Positions 23,691-32,518 of a stretch of DNA of 43,476 nt are shown piece after piece; position 1 is the first letter of the stretch, and the number at the start of each line of letters is the position of its first letter. The notes under the pieces were generated by a model. That model had not been told where the DNA came from. It searched no databases and worked only from the letters and a program-made list of their open reading frames with translations. Position numbers and translations under genes: made by a program. The stretch is taken from assembly GCF_004355005.1 (NCBI RefSeq), contig NZ_SMSJ01000047.1, forward strand, positions 1-43,476. The letters are read 5' to 3'. Source of the DNA: Dankookia rubra. Lineage in GTDB: Bacteria; Pseudomonadota; Alphaproteobacteria; Acetobacterales; Acetobacteraceae.

Positions 23691-26672
23691 CTATTCCTTT
23701 GCTAGCCGATCCAGCACCTCGGCGAGTGCGACCCGCCAATCACGCCCTATGGTGGATGCTTCCTGATTCGCACGACGGCGAGGAACGTCTACCGCGAGTG
23801 CAACCGCGTCGCCGATCGCCGTCGACAGCGATGCCACATCGGGCTCTACACAGAAGATGTTGTCCGAGTATCGCTCCAGCGAGGTCTTCGCCTCCCATCG
23901 ATTGGTCACCACAGCGGCGCCGCACATCGCCAACTCAAGCAGCGTAACGCTGGGGTGGGGCGCATAGGTTAAGCAAAGGCCGGCGTCCATCCGTTTGACC
24001 AGCTGGACGTAATCCGATCGAGACAGCCCAGCGACAACACGTGCCTCCATGCCCCGCGGCAGCGCGACTCGGTCATTGCCACCCACAAAATGTATCACCC
24101 AGCGATCCGGGTCGAGATGCCTGTCCTCAATCGCTGCAGCGAGCACCTCCAACCCCCGAAGGTACAGTTGCGGTGCGCGATTCGATCGGGCGTCGAAGAA
24201 GAAATTTAACTTCTCGGCCAGTCGAGGTGCAAAGTCCGGAATCCCAAAGGGGATGGCGGGCTCGAAGACGCAAGCACGCCGGGGTAGGTCGGCGACGCCA
24301 CTGCCTCGAAGGTGGTCGAATAGCATGCTGGAATTGACCGCCATCCGTAGCTCCGGCTCGGCGAGCAGTTCAGCACAGCGCAGCCGCTCGTCACCTTGGC
24401 GGGAGAATAGGCGCTCGTCTTCCTGTACCAAGTAGGTCACGCGCTTTGGCCCAACGGCGTTCAGCATGGCACGTGTCGTTGGCCAGGATGTGCTGATAAA
24501 TCGGTCCCCATCGGTCACATCCACCTGCCGCCGAGTGTCCCCGATGGGGGCGCATTCAAAGGTGATATTGGCTGCCCAGTTGACCCCATTGCTGTGAAGC
24601 ACTTCGCGCACCCGATCAGGGGCGCTTGCTTCTTTTCGGGTGAGTAGCCGAAGGTCGCCGCCTAGCCGCTCTGCGAGTAGTGTAGCAAGGACAAGCCCGG
24701 TCGAGATGTTGCCGTCGAAAGTGTCCATATCTACATTGTCCGCCACCATCGTCACGCGGGGTCGGACCGATGTCGGCGTGCTGAAAGCCAGGAAAGGCTC
24801 GGCCTCGGGAAATGCGTGCGCCACAGCTTGCGCGGTCGTGGGCAAGGCTGCGGAGAATGCTAGTGAGTGCTCGACTGCCATCGTGATCGTGGCGGGTGCA
24901 GTCGGGGTTGATGCTACTTCAGGATGTACATGCGTCACGGCTTGCATTGCCGTAGACACGATCACGGAGGGTACCAGCGAGGACTCGGTCGGCGCCGGAG
25001 CCGCGTCGAGGGTAGGTGAGATCAAGGCTGCTTCAGGATCTACATGTGCCACGGTTTGGAGTGCCGTGGGTGCAGCCGTGGACGACGGCAGCAAGTGTTC
25101 GGTCGCTGCTGGAATCACCCCAGGCGCGACGGGGAAGAATGTCTGTTCAGCATAGCCGGCGCGCAGGAAATGCACCAATGGATTCACTCTTGCAGCCGCA
25201 ACGTCTGGTCGGCGTGCGAGGTAGGTGGCGGTGTCAAACCTTGGCCCGGGATTACGCCGTTCCTGCGTGCCATGGCACAGAAAATGGATGATTGGATCGG
25301 TCCCGACCACATCGGGATAGGTCTGCAGATACCAAGCATGATCGAACAACGGCGAGCGGGACAGCATCCGTCGGTCCCGTCGTAGGCGTAGACGGCCCAT
25401 CAGCCCGACATACGGCTGTGAGCCATCTATCCCGGCCAGCCGTAACGCGGGCGCTGCCAGCCGCCAAGCAGCTGAACCGCGCATCGCCGCCAACTCGGCG
25501 CCCAGGGCAAGTGCTGTCTTCCGGACGTCATCTGCGTCGTTTCGAGCATTATCCACCAAGCCCTGCAGCACTTGGGCTTGGTGACCGCTGACGACGAGGA
25601 TCGCCTCCCGCTCTGCGGAGCTTGATGCAAGTGCCGCCTCCCGCTCCGCAAGGACGCTGCGCAAATCGGCAATGTCCTGTTGAGCAGCTTGAATCACTTG
25701 GTCGCGCTTGACGGCTTCTTCGAAGAGACGCCGCGCCTCTGCGGTCAGGCGCGACACTGCGGCAACGGCTTTGCCTTCTGAGGCTTTCGCGGTAACGACC
25801 TCGGCGCGTAGCCGCGCAGTCTGCTGCATATCGAGGATCTTGCCGCTTCGCAGCTGTTCATTGACCGCGGCTGTCGAATGCAGTTGGGCCAGAGTGGCCG
25901 CCTGCTGCTCTAACCGATGCTGAGCGGTGACAGCTGCACCGAGGCGGCTATAGGCCAACGAGACAGCCACGGCCGTCTCCTCCCGGCTTGTCGCACGGAA
26001 AAACTCGGCGATGGTGTTTGGTAACTGGGTCCCGACGCCTAGCACGCCCAACCCCGAGCCGTGCTGGAACGCGAAGCTCGGATACCGTTGCCGCATTTCT
26101 TCCCAAAAGCGCACAACGCCGAAATCGCTTTCTCGGACATTCACGTCATGAAACAGCACGATCGCCCGATCGCTTAACTTTGGTCGCCATGCCTCGTAGT
26201 CGTGGCGGACATCCTCATAGCGATGCTGTCCGTCGATATGCAGTAAGTCGATGGACCCATCATCGAACTGCGATAATGCTTCGTCGAACCGAGTTCGGAT
26301 TAGGCTGGAGAAGCTAGAATAGCGCGGTTCGTGGTAGGCCTGCAGCGCAGCAAACACCTCTTCACTATACGTCCCGGTGTGCGCATCGCCGGCCCAGCTG
26401 TCGATGGCATAACTCTGACATGCAAGCCCAAGCCGCTGGATCGCCTGGCAGAACACCAAGTAGGAGAAGCCGTGGTGAGAGCCTAGCTCAACAAGCATCC
26501 GTGGCCGAGCGGCGGCAACAATCCAAAATCCAAACGGCGCATGCTCCAGCCAAGCGGACGGCACCAAACGATCAGGGAACCAGAACGACGGCTCGGCTAA
26601 AAAGCAGGTGGCCGCCTTGTCTGTCGCTTCAAACGAGTCAGATGTGGCGCGAATAGCCTGGGACACTATCAT
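23691..26672 (-). CDS. Multidomain methyltransferase-coiled coil-glycosyltransferase
   Basis: A 993-residue protein. Residues about 45-215 form a methyltransferase of the Methyltransf_24 type (MLVELGSHHGFSYLVFCQAI, SIDLLHIDGQHRYEDVRHDY, VLFHDVNVRESDFGVVRFWE). About 235-400 is a heptad-rich coiled coil. About 440-510 has the paired module FDHAWYLQTYPDV and FDTATYLARRPDV ending in HFLRAG, seen in large glycosyltransferases. About 515-640 is a linker with three 38-residue repeats. About 650-993 is a GT4-like domain resembling WsaF (VTMVADNVDMDTFDGNISTG, RVTYLVQEDERLF, FFFDARSNRAPQLYLRGLEV, LCLTYAPHPSVTLLELAMCG). The ATG at 26672 is very near GGAGG; GTG at 26666 has better spacing. It begins the island. 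Methyl-capping coupled to sugar addition is the likely role. Confidence 0.87.
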   Translation of the reverse strand: MIVSQAIRATSDSFEATDKAATCFLAEPSFWFPDRLVPSAWLEHAPFGFWIVAAARPRMLVELGSHHGFSYLVFCQAIQRLGLACQSYAIDSWAGDAHTGTYSEEVFAALQAYHEPRYSSFSSLIRTRFDEALSQFDDGSIDLLHIDGQHRYEDVRHDYEAWRPKLSDRAIVLFHDVNVRESDFGVVRFWEEMRQRYPSFAFQHGSGLGVLGVGTQLPNTIAEFFRATSREETAVAVSLAYSRLGAAVTAQHRLEQQAATLAQLHSTAAVNEQLRSGKILDMQQTARLRAEVVTAKASEGKAVAAVSRLTAEARRLFEEAVKRDQVIQAAQQDIADLRSVLAEREAALASSSAEREAILVVSGHQAQVLQGLVDNARNDADDVRKTALALGAELAAMRGSAAWRLAAPALRLAGIDGSQPYVGLMGRLRLRRDRRMLSRSPLFDHAWYLQTYPDVVGTDPIIHFLCHGTQERRNPGPRFDTATYLARRPDVAAARVNPLVHFLRAGYAEQTFFPVAPGVIPAATEHLLPSSTAAPTALQTVAHVDPEAALISPTLDAAPAPTESSLVPSVIVSTAMQAVTHVHPEVASTPTAPATITMAVEHSLAFSAALPTTAQAVAHAFPEAEPFLAFSTPTSVRPRVTMVADNVDMDTFDGNISTGLVLATLLAERLGGDLRLLTRKEASAPDRVREVLHSNGVNWAANITFECAPIGDTRRQVDVTDGDRFISTSWPTTRAMLNAVGPKRVTYLVQEDERLFSRQGDERLRCAELLAEPELRMAVNSSMLFDHLRGSGVADLPRRACVFEPAIPFGIPDFAPRLAEKLNFFFDARSNRAPQLYLRGLEVLAAAIEDRHLDPDRWVIHFVGGNDRVALPRGMEARVVAGLSRSDYVQLVKRMDAGLCLTYAPHPSVTLLELAMCGAAVVTNRWEAKTSLERYSDNIFCVEPDVASLSTAIGDAVALAVDVPRRRANQEASTIGRDWRVALAEVLDRLAKE
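24801..25115 (-). repeat. Three 114-bp repeats inside the multidomain gene
   Basis: The motif AHVDPEA (25029-25049) recurs as THVHPEV (about 24914-24934) and AHAFPEA (24801-24821), exactly 38 codons apart. The residues before each (TALQTV, TAMQAV, TAQAV) and further upstream also align. The repeats are diverged and encode an Ala/Thr/Pro-rich linker. Confidence 0.75.
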
Positions 26673-27061
26673 GCGCCTCCGTGAGCGATATTTTGTTCAT
26701 GAGGTATCATGTGAATGCGCTTCCATATCAAGGGCTGTCAGGTCGCGCCAGTGGCAAGCCGCAACACCGCATTCTCTGCCCTACAGTTAGCTGATGGCCA
26801 GCCCACCAGAGGAGCTGATTCCAGGAGCGGTTCGACAGGTTGAGGTCTCGACCAAGGGCTTGGCACAGCATGTGGGGCCAGTGCCTCGCGGCAAGGCGCT
26901 AAGCATTGCCGCATCATCACACTCAGCCTTGGCGACACCATGATGCAGAGAGCCTACGACCTGCTCGGCGCATTCCGGGCAGCCCTTCCTACCGGAGGCG
27001 GGACCGTCAATCCTGCCTTTTCCACAATAACTGTGTCCCGGCGGAGTGTACCGCGCTTGGC
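26673..27061. other. Spacer between the island and an IS remnant
   Basis: No gene is supported here. The first 100 bp holds the ribosome site of the multidomain gene and probably its promoter. The rest, next to the decayed IS3-type transposase, may be the end of that element. Confidence 0.4.
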
Positions 27062-27843
27062 TTATGCGGTGCGCCTGAAGGTCTTCTCCTGCCAGGCGGT
27101 ATGCATGTCGACGGAGCTGCAATGACCGGTCTTCTCGATCAGCCATTCGGCGTTGTAGCGGGCGACGACGGCGCGGATGGCGTCGCGCACGTCGTCAATG
27201 GCCTCGAAGATGCGGCCGTGAATGGCCTGCTTTTCAGCGTGTGGAAGAGCCACTCGATGCAGCCGCGGGTCTCGGGCTCGGCGACAAAGGCGTAGCTCGG
27301 CGTCACGCTCCAGAACCACATCTGCTTTTCGAACACGTTGACCATGAAGTTGCTCCCATGGTCGTGGCGCAGTGCCAGACCATGGGCGGCGCCAGCCGTC
27401 CGATGGCCGAACTGCTGGCGCACGGCCGTGCCGAGCGCCTGGACGGCCTCGTAGCGGATGCGGCGCTTGGCGACATGCCAGCCCAGCATCTCGGCGTTCC
27501 AGTGCTCCAGGACCTCGAACAGCCAGATCTTGCCGTCCTGGACCGTGGTGACCTGGGTGGCATCGATCGCCCACATCACGTTCGGCGCCGCGGTGAAGAT
27601 CTGACGCTCATGGCTCGTCGCCGACCCAGGGCCGAGTCCAATGCGGCGAGAGCAGGTGGTGCTCGCGCATCAGTCACAGGACCCGCTTGCGGGCAACCCG
27701 GATGCCATTCTGCGTCCGCAGCCGGGCCCAGACCTTGCGGTGCCCTCGCCGGTCCAGGGCGAGCGCGCTAGATCGGTCCGGATGGCCGGGAGCAGGTCAG
27801 CATCCGACACCACCGGCTTCGAGCCGTGGCGCGCGGGCACGGC
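27062..27843 (-). pseudogene. IS3-family transposase OrfB, frameshifted
   Basis: An IS3-type integrase-core transposase broken by at least two frameshifts and a stop. In order on the minus strand one reads KPVVSDADLLPAIRTDLARS and PWTGEG, then in another frame HRKVWARLR and LMREHHLLSPH, then MWAIDATQVTTVQDGKIWLF with the first catalytic Asp and LRHDHGSNFMVNVFEKQ with the second, then, after a further shift near 27240, AIHGRIFEAIDDVRDAI and RYNAEWLIEKTGH. It is inactive. The N-terminal helix-turn-helix part and OrfA are missing. The upstream boundary is approximate. Confidence 0.85.
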
Positions 27844-28010
27844 AGACGTGCAGGTAGGATCCGGCGCCGGCCGACACATGGCGTAGAACGCCCACCCCGG
27901 GCCCTTCCAAACCCGGCAGATCCGCGCGCCGCCGTAACGGCGGCCATGTTGCACTTCACCATGCCGGGCTTCAATCAGACAAATTTATGTCCAGGAAAGC
28001 CGGGGGCAAC

Positions 28011-29093
28011 TCATGCTAGCCAAAGCAGACCATTCAGTTCGGATGGTGCGGGCAGCTGCGCCTGCGTGAGTCCCGTCCAGGTCACGCTCGCATCAATGAA
28101 ACCATCCCCATTCAAATCGGCATGTAAAGTAACACCACGATATTTTCCTAATCCATCCATCTCGATCCAGGTTTTCTTGCTCACACCAGGACGCCAACCC
28201 CAAATACATAGCTGTTCATCTTTTTGCCAATCGGATATAGTACTCCAGCTGGGCTGATTGCCTCGACCATCCAGGAAAAAAACGTCCCTCCCCTCCCCTC
28301 CGACTAAAAAATTCGAGCCTGTCCCACCGTCCAAAACATCATCACCCAGTCCGGCATCGATCGCATCGTCGCCACCCAGAGTATTGATAAAATCATTAAA
28401 TCGCGTTCCCATGACAATATCACCATCGTTATTTGCAATTAGCTGCAAATTTAGATATTCAACAGGCCCATCATATGTGGTGCCGTTTACGTAATTCTGC
28501 TTCAGCGTAGTAGAATTGGTAATAGAATATTGGTAGAACGACAAAGTTTCATAAAGTGCTCTTATACCAATTATATCTGACTGGCCAAGATCATGTGTGC
28601 TATATAGTATAATTGGGTACATTACGGCTGAAATATCGTCAGCATGTCCAAGCCCCAGCGCATGCCCAATCTCATGCAATACAAGCGTATACAGGCTACT
28701 ACCCGTGTCGCTGTAGATGAGCTCTCCTAGTGAGTTGAGAACAAGCGGGCGTTCTTCCGGATTTTCCAAGCGTACAATGACATCGGGTTGAATGATGTCT
28801 TTAATGTACCGTATAGACGCCTCACCAATTGTGCCTGCCGTTACGCCGAAATCTCCCCAGCCAATCCGGATATCAGCGGCGCTTGCTGGATCAGTTGCAT
28901 CGGGAACTTCTTCGAAGCTCAACCCTGACACAGCCGCCCAGCGGGAAAACGCCTGCTCGAACAAGTGTTGCCATTCAACCTGGATGGTGCCCGAGAAAGG
29001 CGTACTGCTGTCTTCATTAAACGTTTGGTTTGCGAAGCTCCACGTGATGTGGCTATCGGGCCATTTTGGCCCTAGCAGCGTGTATGTATTCAT
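28011..29093 (-). CDS. Secreted matrixin-type zinc metalloprotease with RTX repeats
   Basis: A 360-residue protein. Residues 1-190 are a metzincin catalytic domain of the matrixin (M10A) kind: the zinc site HEIGHALGLGH is at 140-150 and the Met-turn SAVMYP at 155-160. Residues about 230-275 hold RTX calcium-binding nonapeptides (GGDDAIDAGLGDDVLDGG). Residues 275-360 are a Trp-rich module shared with the protein at 32519-33547, probably the type I secretion end. No N-terminal signal or propeptide is present. GGAGGT lies just before the ATG. The gene is strikingly AT-rich compared with its surroundings, which suggests recent transfer. No secretion genes are adjacent. Extracellular proteolysis, or processing of surface proteins, is the probable role. 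Confidence 0.92.
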   Translation of the reverse strand: MNTYTLLGPKWPDSHITWSFANQTFNEDSSTPFSGTIQVEWQHLFEQAFSRWAAVSGLSFEEVPDATDPASAADIRIGWGDFGVTAGTIGEASIRYIKDIIQPDVIVRLENPEERPLVLNSLGELIYSDTGSSLYTLVLHEIGHALGLGHADDISAVMYPIILYSTHDLGQSDIIGIRALYETLSFYQYSITNSTTLKQNYVNGTTYDGPVEYLNLQLIANNDGDIVMGTRFNDFINTLGGDDAIDAGLGDDVLDGGTGSNFLVGGEGRDVFFLDGRGNQPSWSTISDWQKDEQLCIWGWRPGVSKKTWIEMDGLGKYRGVTLHADLNGDGFIDASVTWTGLTQAQLPAPSELNGLLWLA

Positions 29094-29834
29094 TAGTACC
29101 TCCAGCCAATTCCGTGTGTCTGGAAAAGTCCGCAGGCTTTTTTTTGATGCGGCGTTGTAAAATCACTTAATCGTATTAATTATGAAATCGGCATAATTTG
29201 AATGATTTCGCCATTTAGTTTTTTTCTGCGGAATTTTTAAAACTTATAGGTGTAAATGAGTTCTTTTGCTGCCGGCATGCGAGGCTTTCCCTACTGGGCT
29301 TCGAAGCCGCAGCTTTTGCCTGTGGGACTTATGAGCGGGACCACCGGCTCCAAGCCAAACATCGCCGCTCTCGAGGGCGGGGAGGCGCTCGCGCGTGCGG
29401 CAGTCCACGCCCACAGCGTCGATTGTCGATGGACGGGCGGCGTTAATGACGGACCAGCCTCTCGACAGCCAACCATCCGCCGTCTTCAGCCCGTCAAGGG
29501 TGACCCATCCAGCACCAATCACACACCCGCCAGAATGTCGGGGCAGGTGTGGACGCTGTAAGCCGGAGTAGGCCGCGCGTTCGAGCCGCCGTGCCCCAGC
29601 GTGCCTTAGACGGAGCTTGGCCCTCCTGGGCCGCAGCGTTGGGACGCCGGATGCGGGTGAAGGAGGGTTGCCGCCGGAGGGGGCCTATTTCCGACGCAGG
29701 AAGGACAAGCTACGGGTTGAACCCTGCTCAACGGCGGACCCGTCATCGCTGAGGCTGATGCTACTGCTCAGTCCGCGCTAGGCTAGGGCGCAATCTCTCG
29801 CGGGGTATAGCCCCGTCACCTCCCTCCGCACTGG
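29094..29834. other. Intergenic stretch without a supported gene
   Basis: The first 150 bp (29094-29240) are very AT-rich and probably hold the promoter of the matrixin gene; the rest is GC-rich. A 92-codon minus-strand frame at 29244-29522 matches nothing I know. The abrupt base-composition change near 29240-29280 may mark the edge of an acquired segment. Confidence 0.4.
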
Positions 29835-31703
29835 ATGCTGCCGCCCTCAATGCACCGTCCCCTGCGCTCTCATCAGCAGCTCGTCGCCGGCATCGTCGCG
29901 GCGATCGCCGCGGGCCAGACCGACCTCGCTGACATCCTGGCCGCGGTGACCCCAGGCGGCGGCAAGTCGCTGCTGCCGGTGATCGCCGCGGCGCGGCTGA
30001 TCGAGGCCGGCGTGGTCGACCGGATCTGCTGGATCGTGCCCCGCGACAGCCTGCGCCTGCAGGCCGAAGAGGCCTTCGCCGACCCGGCCTGGCAGAGCGC
30101 CCTCGGCCATGCTGTTTCGGTCCGCGCCGCCGAGAACGCGCCCGACCTCTGCCGCGGGCTGCAGGGCTACGTCACCACCTACCAGGGCATCGCCGCCCAG
30201 CCCGACCTCCACCTCGCCGAGCACCGCCGCCACCGCTACCTGCTGGTCGTCGACGAGGTGCACCACCTCCCCTCCCTGGCCGAGGTCGACCCGCTGGCAC
30301 CTGATGACGAGGCGTCCTGGTCGCGCGCCATCCTGCCGCTGCTGGAGGCCGCACGCGTGCGGCTGCTGCTCTCCGGCACCCTGGAGCGGGCGGATGGCCG
30401 GGCGATCCTCTGGCTGCCTTACCGGCGCGGCAAGCGGGCCAAGACCCGGGAGGTGGCGCTCGAAGCGTCGGGCTGGGCGGTGGTGGGATACAGCCGTGCC
30501 CAGGCGCTGGCCGAGAAGGCGGTCCTGCCGGTCGACTTCGGCGCGCTGGACGGCGAGGCCGAATGGCTGGACGAGGAGCGCCGCCGGCTCGGGCCGCACC
30601 GCATCTCCGGCAGCCCCGAGGTCGCCAGGGCCGCCCTGTTCACCGCGCTGCGCACCGGCTTTGCCCGCGACCTGCTGCGGCGCGCCTTCGACGCCACCCG
30701 CGACTTGCGCGCGACCCGGCGCGCGCGCCTCGGCATTGGACCGGGCGAGGCCGCCATGGGGCTCGGCAAGCTGCTGGTTGTGGCGCCGGACCAGGAGAAT
30801 GCCCGGCAGTACCTCGGTTGGCTCCGCGGCTGGGTGCCGCGGACCCAGGCCGAGCATGCGGTGCGCATCGCCACCTCGGACGAGCGGGACGCGCACGCGA
30901 CGCTGGCCGCCTTCCGCCTGCGGCCGGAGCCCTCGATCCTGGTCACCTGCGCGATGGCCTATGAGGGGCTCGATGCACCCTCGGTCGCGGTCTGCGCCGC
31001 GCTGACCCACATCCGCTCGCGCGCTTGGCTTGAACAGATGATCGCCCGCGCCACCCGGGTCGACCCGGCAGCTGGCCCCTACCAGACGCAGTCCGCCCTG
31101 GTGCTCCACCCGGACGACCTGCTGTTCCGCCGCTTCCGGGAGCGGATCGAGCGCGAGCAGGGCACGCTCGCCCGCGACCGCAAGCCGCGCCGCCAGGGCG
31201 AGTTGCCGATCGACGATGGCCGCGAGCGCGCCGACCCCATCGTGCCGCTGGCTTCCAACGCCACCGCCCTTCGCTGGGAGCGGCTCGCGCCCGGGCCGGA
31301 CTTCGCCGCGGCCCGGCCGGAGCAGCGCCTGGCCCAGCAGTCAGACCTGCTCGACCTGCCCTCCCGGCGCGAGCGCGCGTTGCGGCTGCAGGTAGGGCAG
31401 CTGGTCGCGGCGCAGGTTGTCGAGGACGAGGGCATGCTGCGCATCCCGCGCGGCGCGGGTGGGCATCACGCCTACTCGGCCGCACTCAAGCGGGTGATGG
31501 GCAAGGGTCGGGCAGTGATGTCGCTGGCCGAGCTGGAGGCCACCGTTGCCTGGCTCGAGCGCAACCGCCTCACCGACCATCTGCACCTGCTGGAGGGCGA
31601 TGCCAAATACGCCTGGACCGCCCGCCAGCGACGGTTGGACCTCGGCATGGGCAAGCGGCCGAGAGAGCGAGCGTCCAAGCCGTCCTCCGCGTCAGCACCC
31701 TGA
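29835..31703 (+). CDS. Superfamily 2 DEVH-box helicase
   Basis: A 622-residue SF2 helicase-like ATPase. Walker A is TPGGGKS (39-45), motif Ia region WIVPRDSLRLQAEEA, motif II DEVH (139-142), motif III-like LLLSGTLERA (176-185) and the C-terminal lobe with VTCAMAYEGLDAPSVAV and the arginine-finger motif EQMIARATRV. This organisation is that of restriction-enzyme-R-subunit-like or Rad25-like helicases. The final about 200 residues have no known domain; the last 25 are basic and Ser-rich. It is transcribed away from the matrixin gene; the HU-like gene is convergent to it, 44 bp downstream. It could serve plasmid DNA processing or defence; no nuclease or methylase partner is adjacent. Confidence 0.85.
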   Translation: MLPPSMHRPLRSHQQLVAGIVAAIAAGQTDLADILAAVTPGGGKSLLPVIAAARLIEAGVVDRICWIVPRDSLRLQAEEAFADPAWQSALGHAVSVRAAENAPDLCRGLQGYVTTYQGIAAQPDLHLAEHRRHRYLLVVDEVHHLPSLAEVDPLAPDDEASWSRAILPLLEAARVRLLLSGTLERADGRAILWLPYRRGKRAKTREVALEASGWAVVGYSRAQALAEKAVLPVDFGALDGEAEWLDEERRRLGPHRISGSPEVARAALFTALRTGFARDLLRRAFDATRDLRATRRARLGIGPGEAAMGLGKLLVVAPDQENARQYLGWLRGWVPRTQAEHAVRIATSDERDAHATLAAFRLRPEPSILVTCAMAYEGLDAPSVAVCAALTHIRSRAWLEQMIARATRVDPAAGPYQTQSALVLHPDDLLFRRFRERIEREQGTLARDRKPRRQGELPIDDGRERADPIVPLASNATALRWERLAPGPDFAAARPEQRLAQQSDLLDLPSRRERALRLQVGQLVAAQVVEDEGMLRIPRGAGGHHAYSAALKRVMGKGRAVMSLAELEATVAWLERNRLTDHLHLLEGDAKYAWTARQRRLDLGMGKRPRERASKPSSASAP

Positions 31704-31746
31704 CGCAACCACCGCAGGATGCGTCACTCGTCCCGGTGTCGCCTGG

Positions 31747-32160
31747 TCAGATCGCCTCCTTGAGCTCCTTGGCCGGGCGAAAGGCGATCTTCTTGCTAGC
31801 TTTAATCTGTATCGGCTCGCCGGTCGCCGGGTTGCGTCCCATCCGGGCGGCCCGCGCGCTCACCTGGAAAATGCCAAGGCCGGGGACGCGGATCTTGCTG
31901 CCCTGCTGCAGGTGCTCGGCCAGGCTTTGCACGAACTCACCCAGCATCGCCTCGACTTGGCGCTTTGGCAGATCCTGGCTCTCGGCCAGCCCAGCAGCCA
32001 GTTGCTTCAAGCTAATTGCCGCGGCGGTGGTGCCGCTCGTGGCGGCCTTACCACCATCGGTCTTGACCGGCACCCTGGCCTTGCTCGGCGCCGGTGCCTT
32101 GTCCCCTTTCGCCGAGGCGGCCGGCTTCTTGGCCGCCACTGTCTTTGTCGCTTTCGCCAT
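31747..32160 (-). CDS. HU-family DNA-binding protein with basic N-terminal tail
   Basis: About 137 residues. The C-terminal 90 residues have the HU/IHF fold: SLKQLAAGLAESQDLPKRQV, SKIRVPGLGIFQVSARAARM and GRNPATGEPIQIKASKKIAF, with the DNA-arm tip RNPATGEP. The first 48 residues are Lys/Ala/Pro-rich (KKPAASAKGDKAPAPSKAR), like the tails of histone H1-like bacterial proteins. The ATG at 32160 is chosen because GGGGAAG precedes it; ATGs at 32175 and 32205 are in frame. A nucleoid-associated protein carried on the replicon can modulate plasmid structure or silence acquired genes. Confidence 0.9.
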   Translation of the reverse strand: MAKATKTVAAKKPAASAKGDKAPAPSKARVPVKTDGGKAATSGTTAAAISLKQLAAGLAESQDLPKRQVEAMLGEFVQSLAEHLQQGSKIRVPGLGIFQVSARAARMGRNPATGEPIQIKASKKIAFRPAKELKEAI

Positions 32161-32219
32161 CCGAGACTTCCCCATTTTTCCTAATGTACTGAAGCAGAGG
32201 CACATTCATCGTGTCACGG

Positions 32220-32351
32220 GCGAATTTGAAGACTCATCCTCCCGCCAGCATTGTCGCTACGGCCGATCTCCGACAAAGTCTCGCCGCTCTCCGGTAGCCC
32301 GATCGCCTCGCGTCGTTGGTGCGACGTGAGCTTGAGTTGCTCCAGCGACAT
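32220..32351 (-). pseudogene. Resolvase helix-turn-helix remnant
   Basis: The translation LKLTSHQRREAIGLPESGET followed by LSEIGRSDNA resembles the C-terminal HTH tail of serine resolvases (pattern KLTPHQRxEAL, GET, EIGRSYNV). After SDNA the match is lost, and no catalytic domain is found upstream. It is a short scrap in the 313-bp gap between the HU-like gene and the RTX-like gene. Confidence 0.42.
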
Positions 32352-32518
32352 CAGGCGCGAGGTTCCATCTCGCTGCCTGCATCGATGTCGCACGCGGTCG
32401 CGCACCCACCTCCGTGTCAGCCTGCGCGACCTGCGTAGTCGGCTGTGCCAGTGCGCCCCGTGAGACGGGTCACCGCCTCCTGGAGGCTGCGGGTACCTTC
32501 CAGGATATTCACTGCCGG

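Noticed and set aside
29847-31109. Minus-strand frame of 420 codons
   Set aside because: Antisense shadow of the DEVH helicase, without recognisable family motifs.
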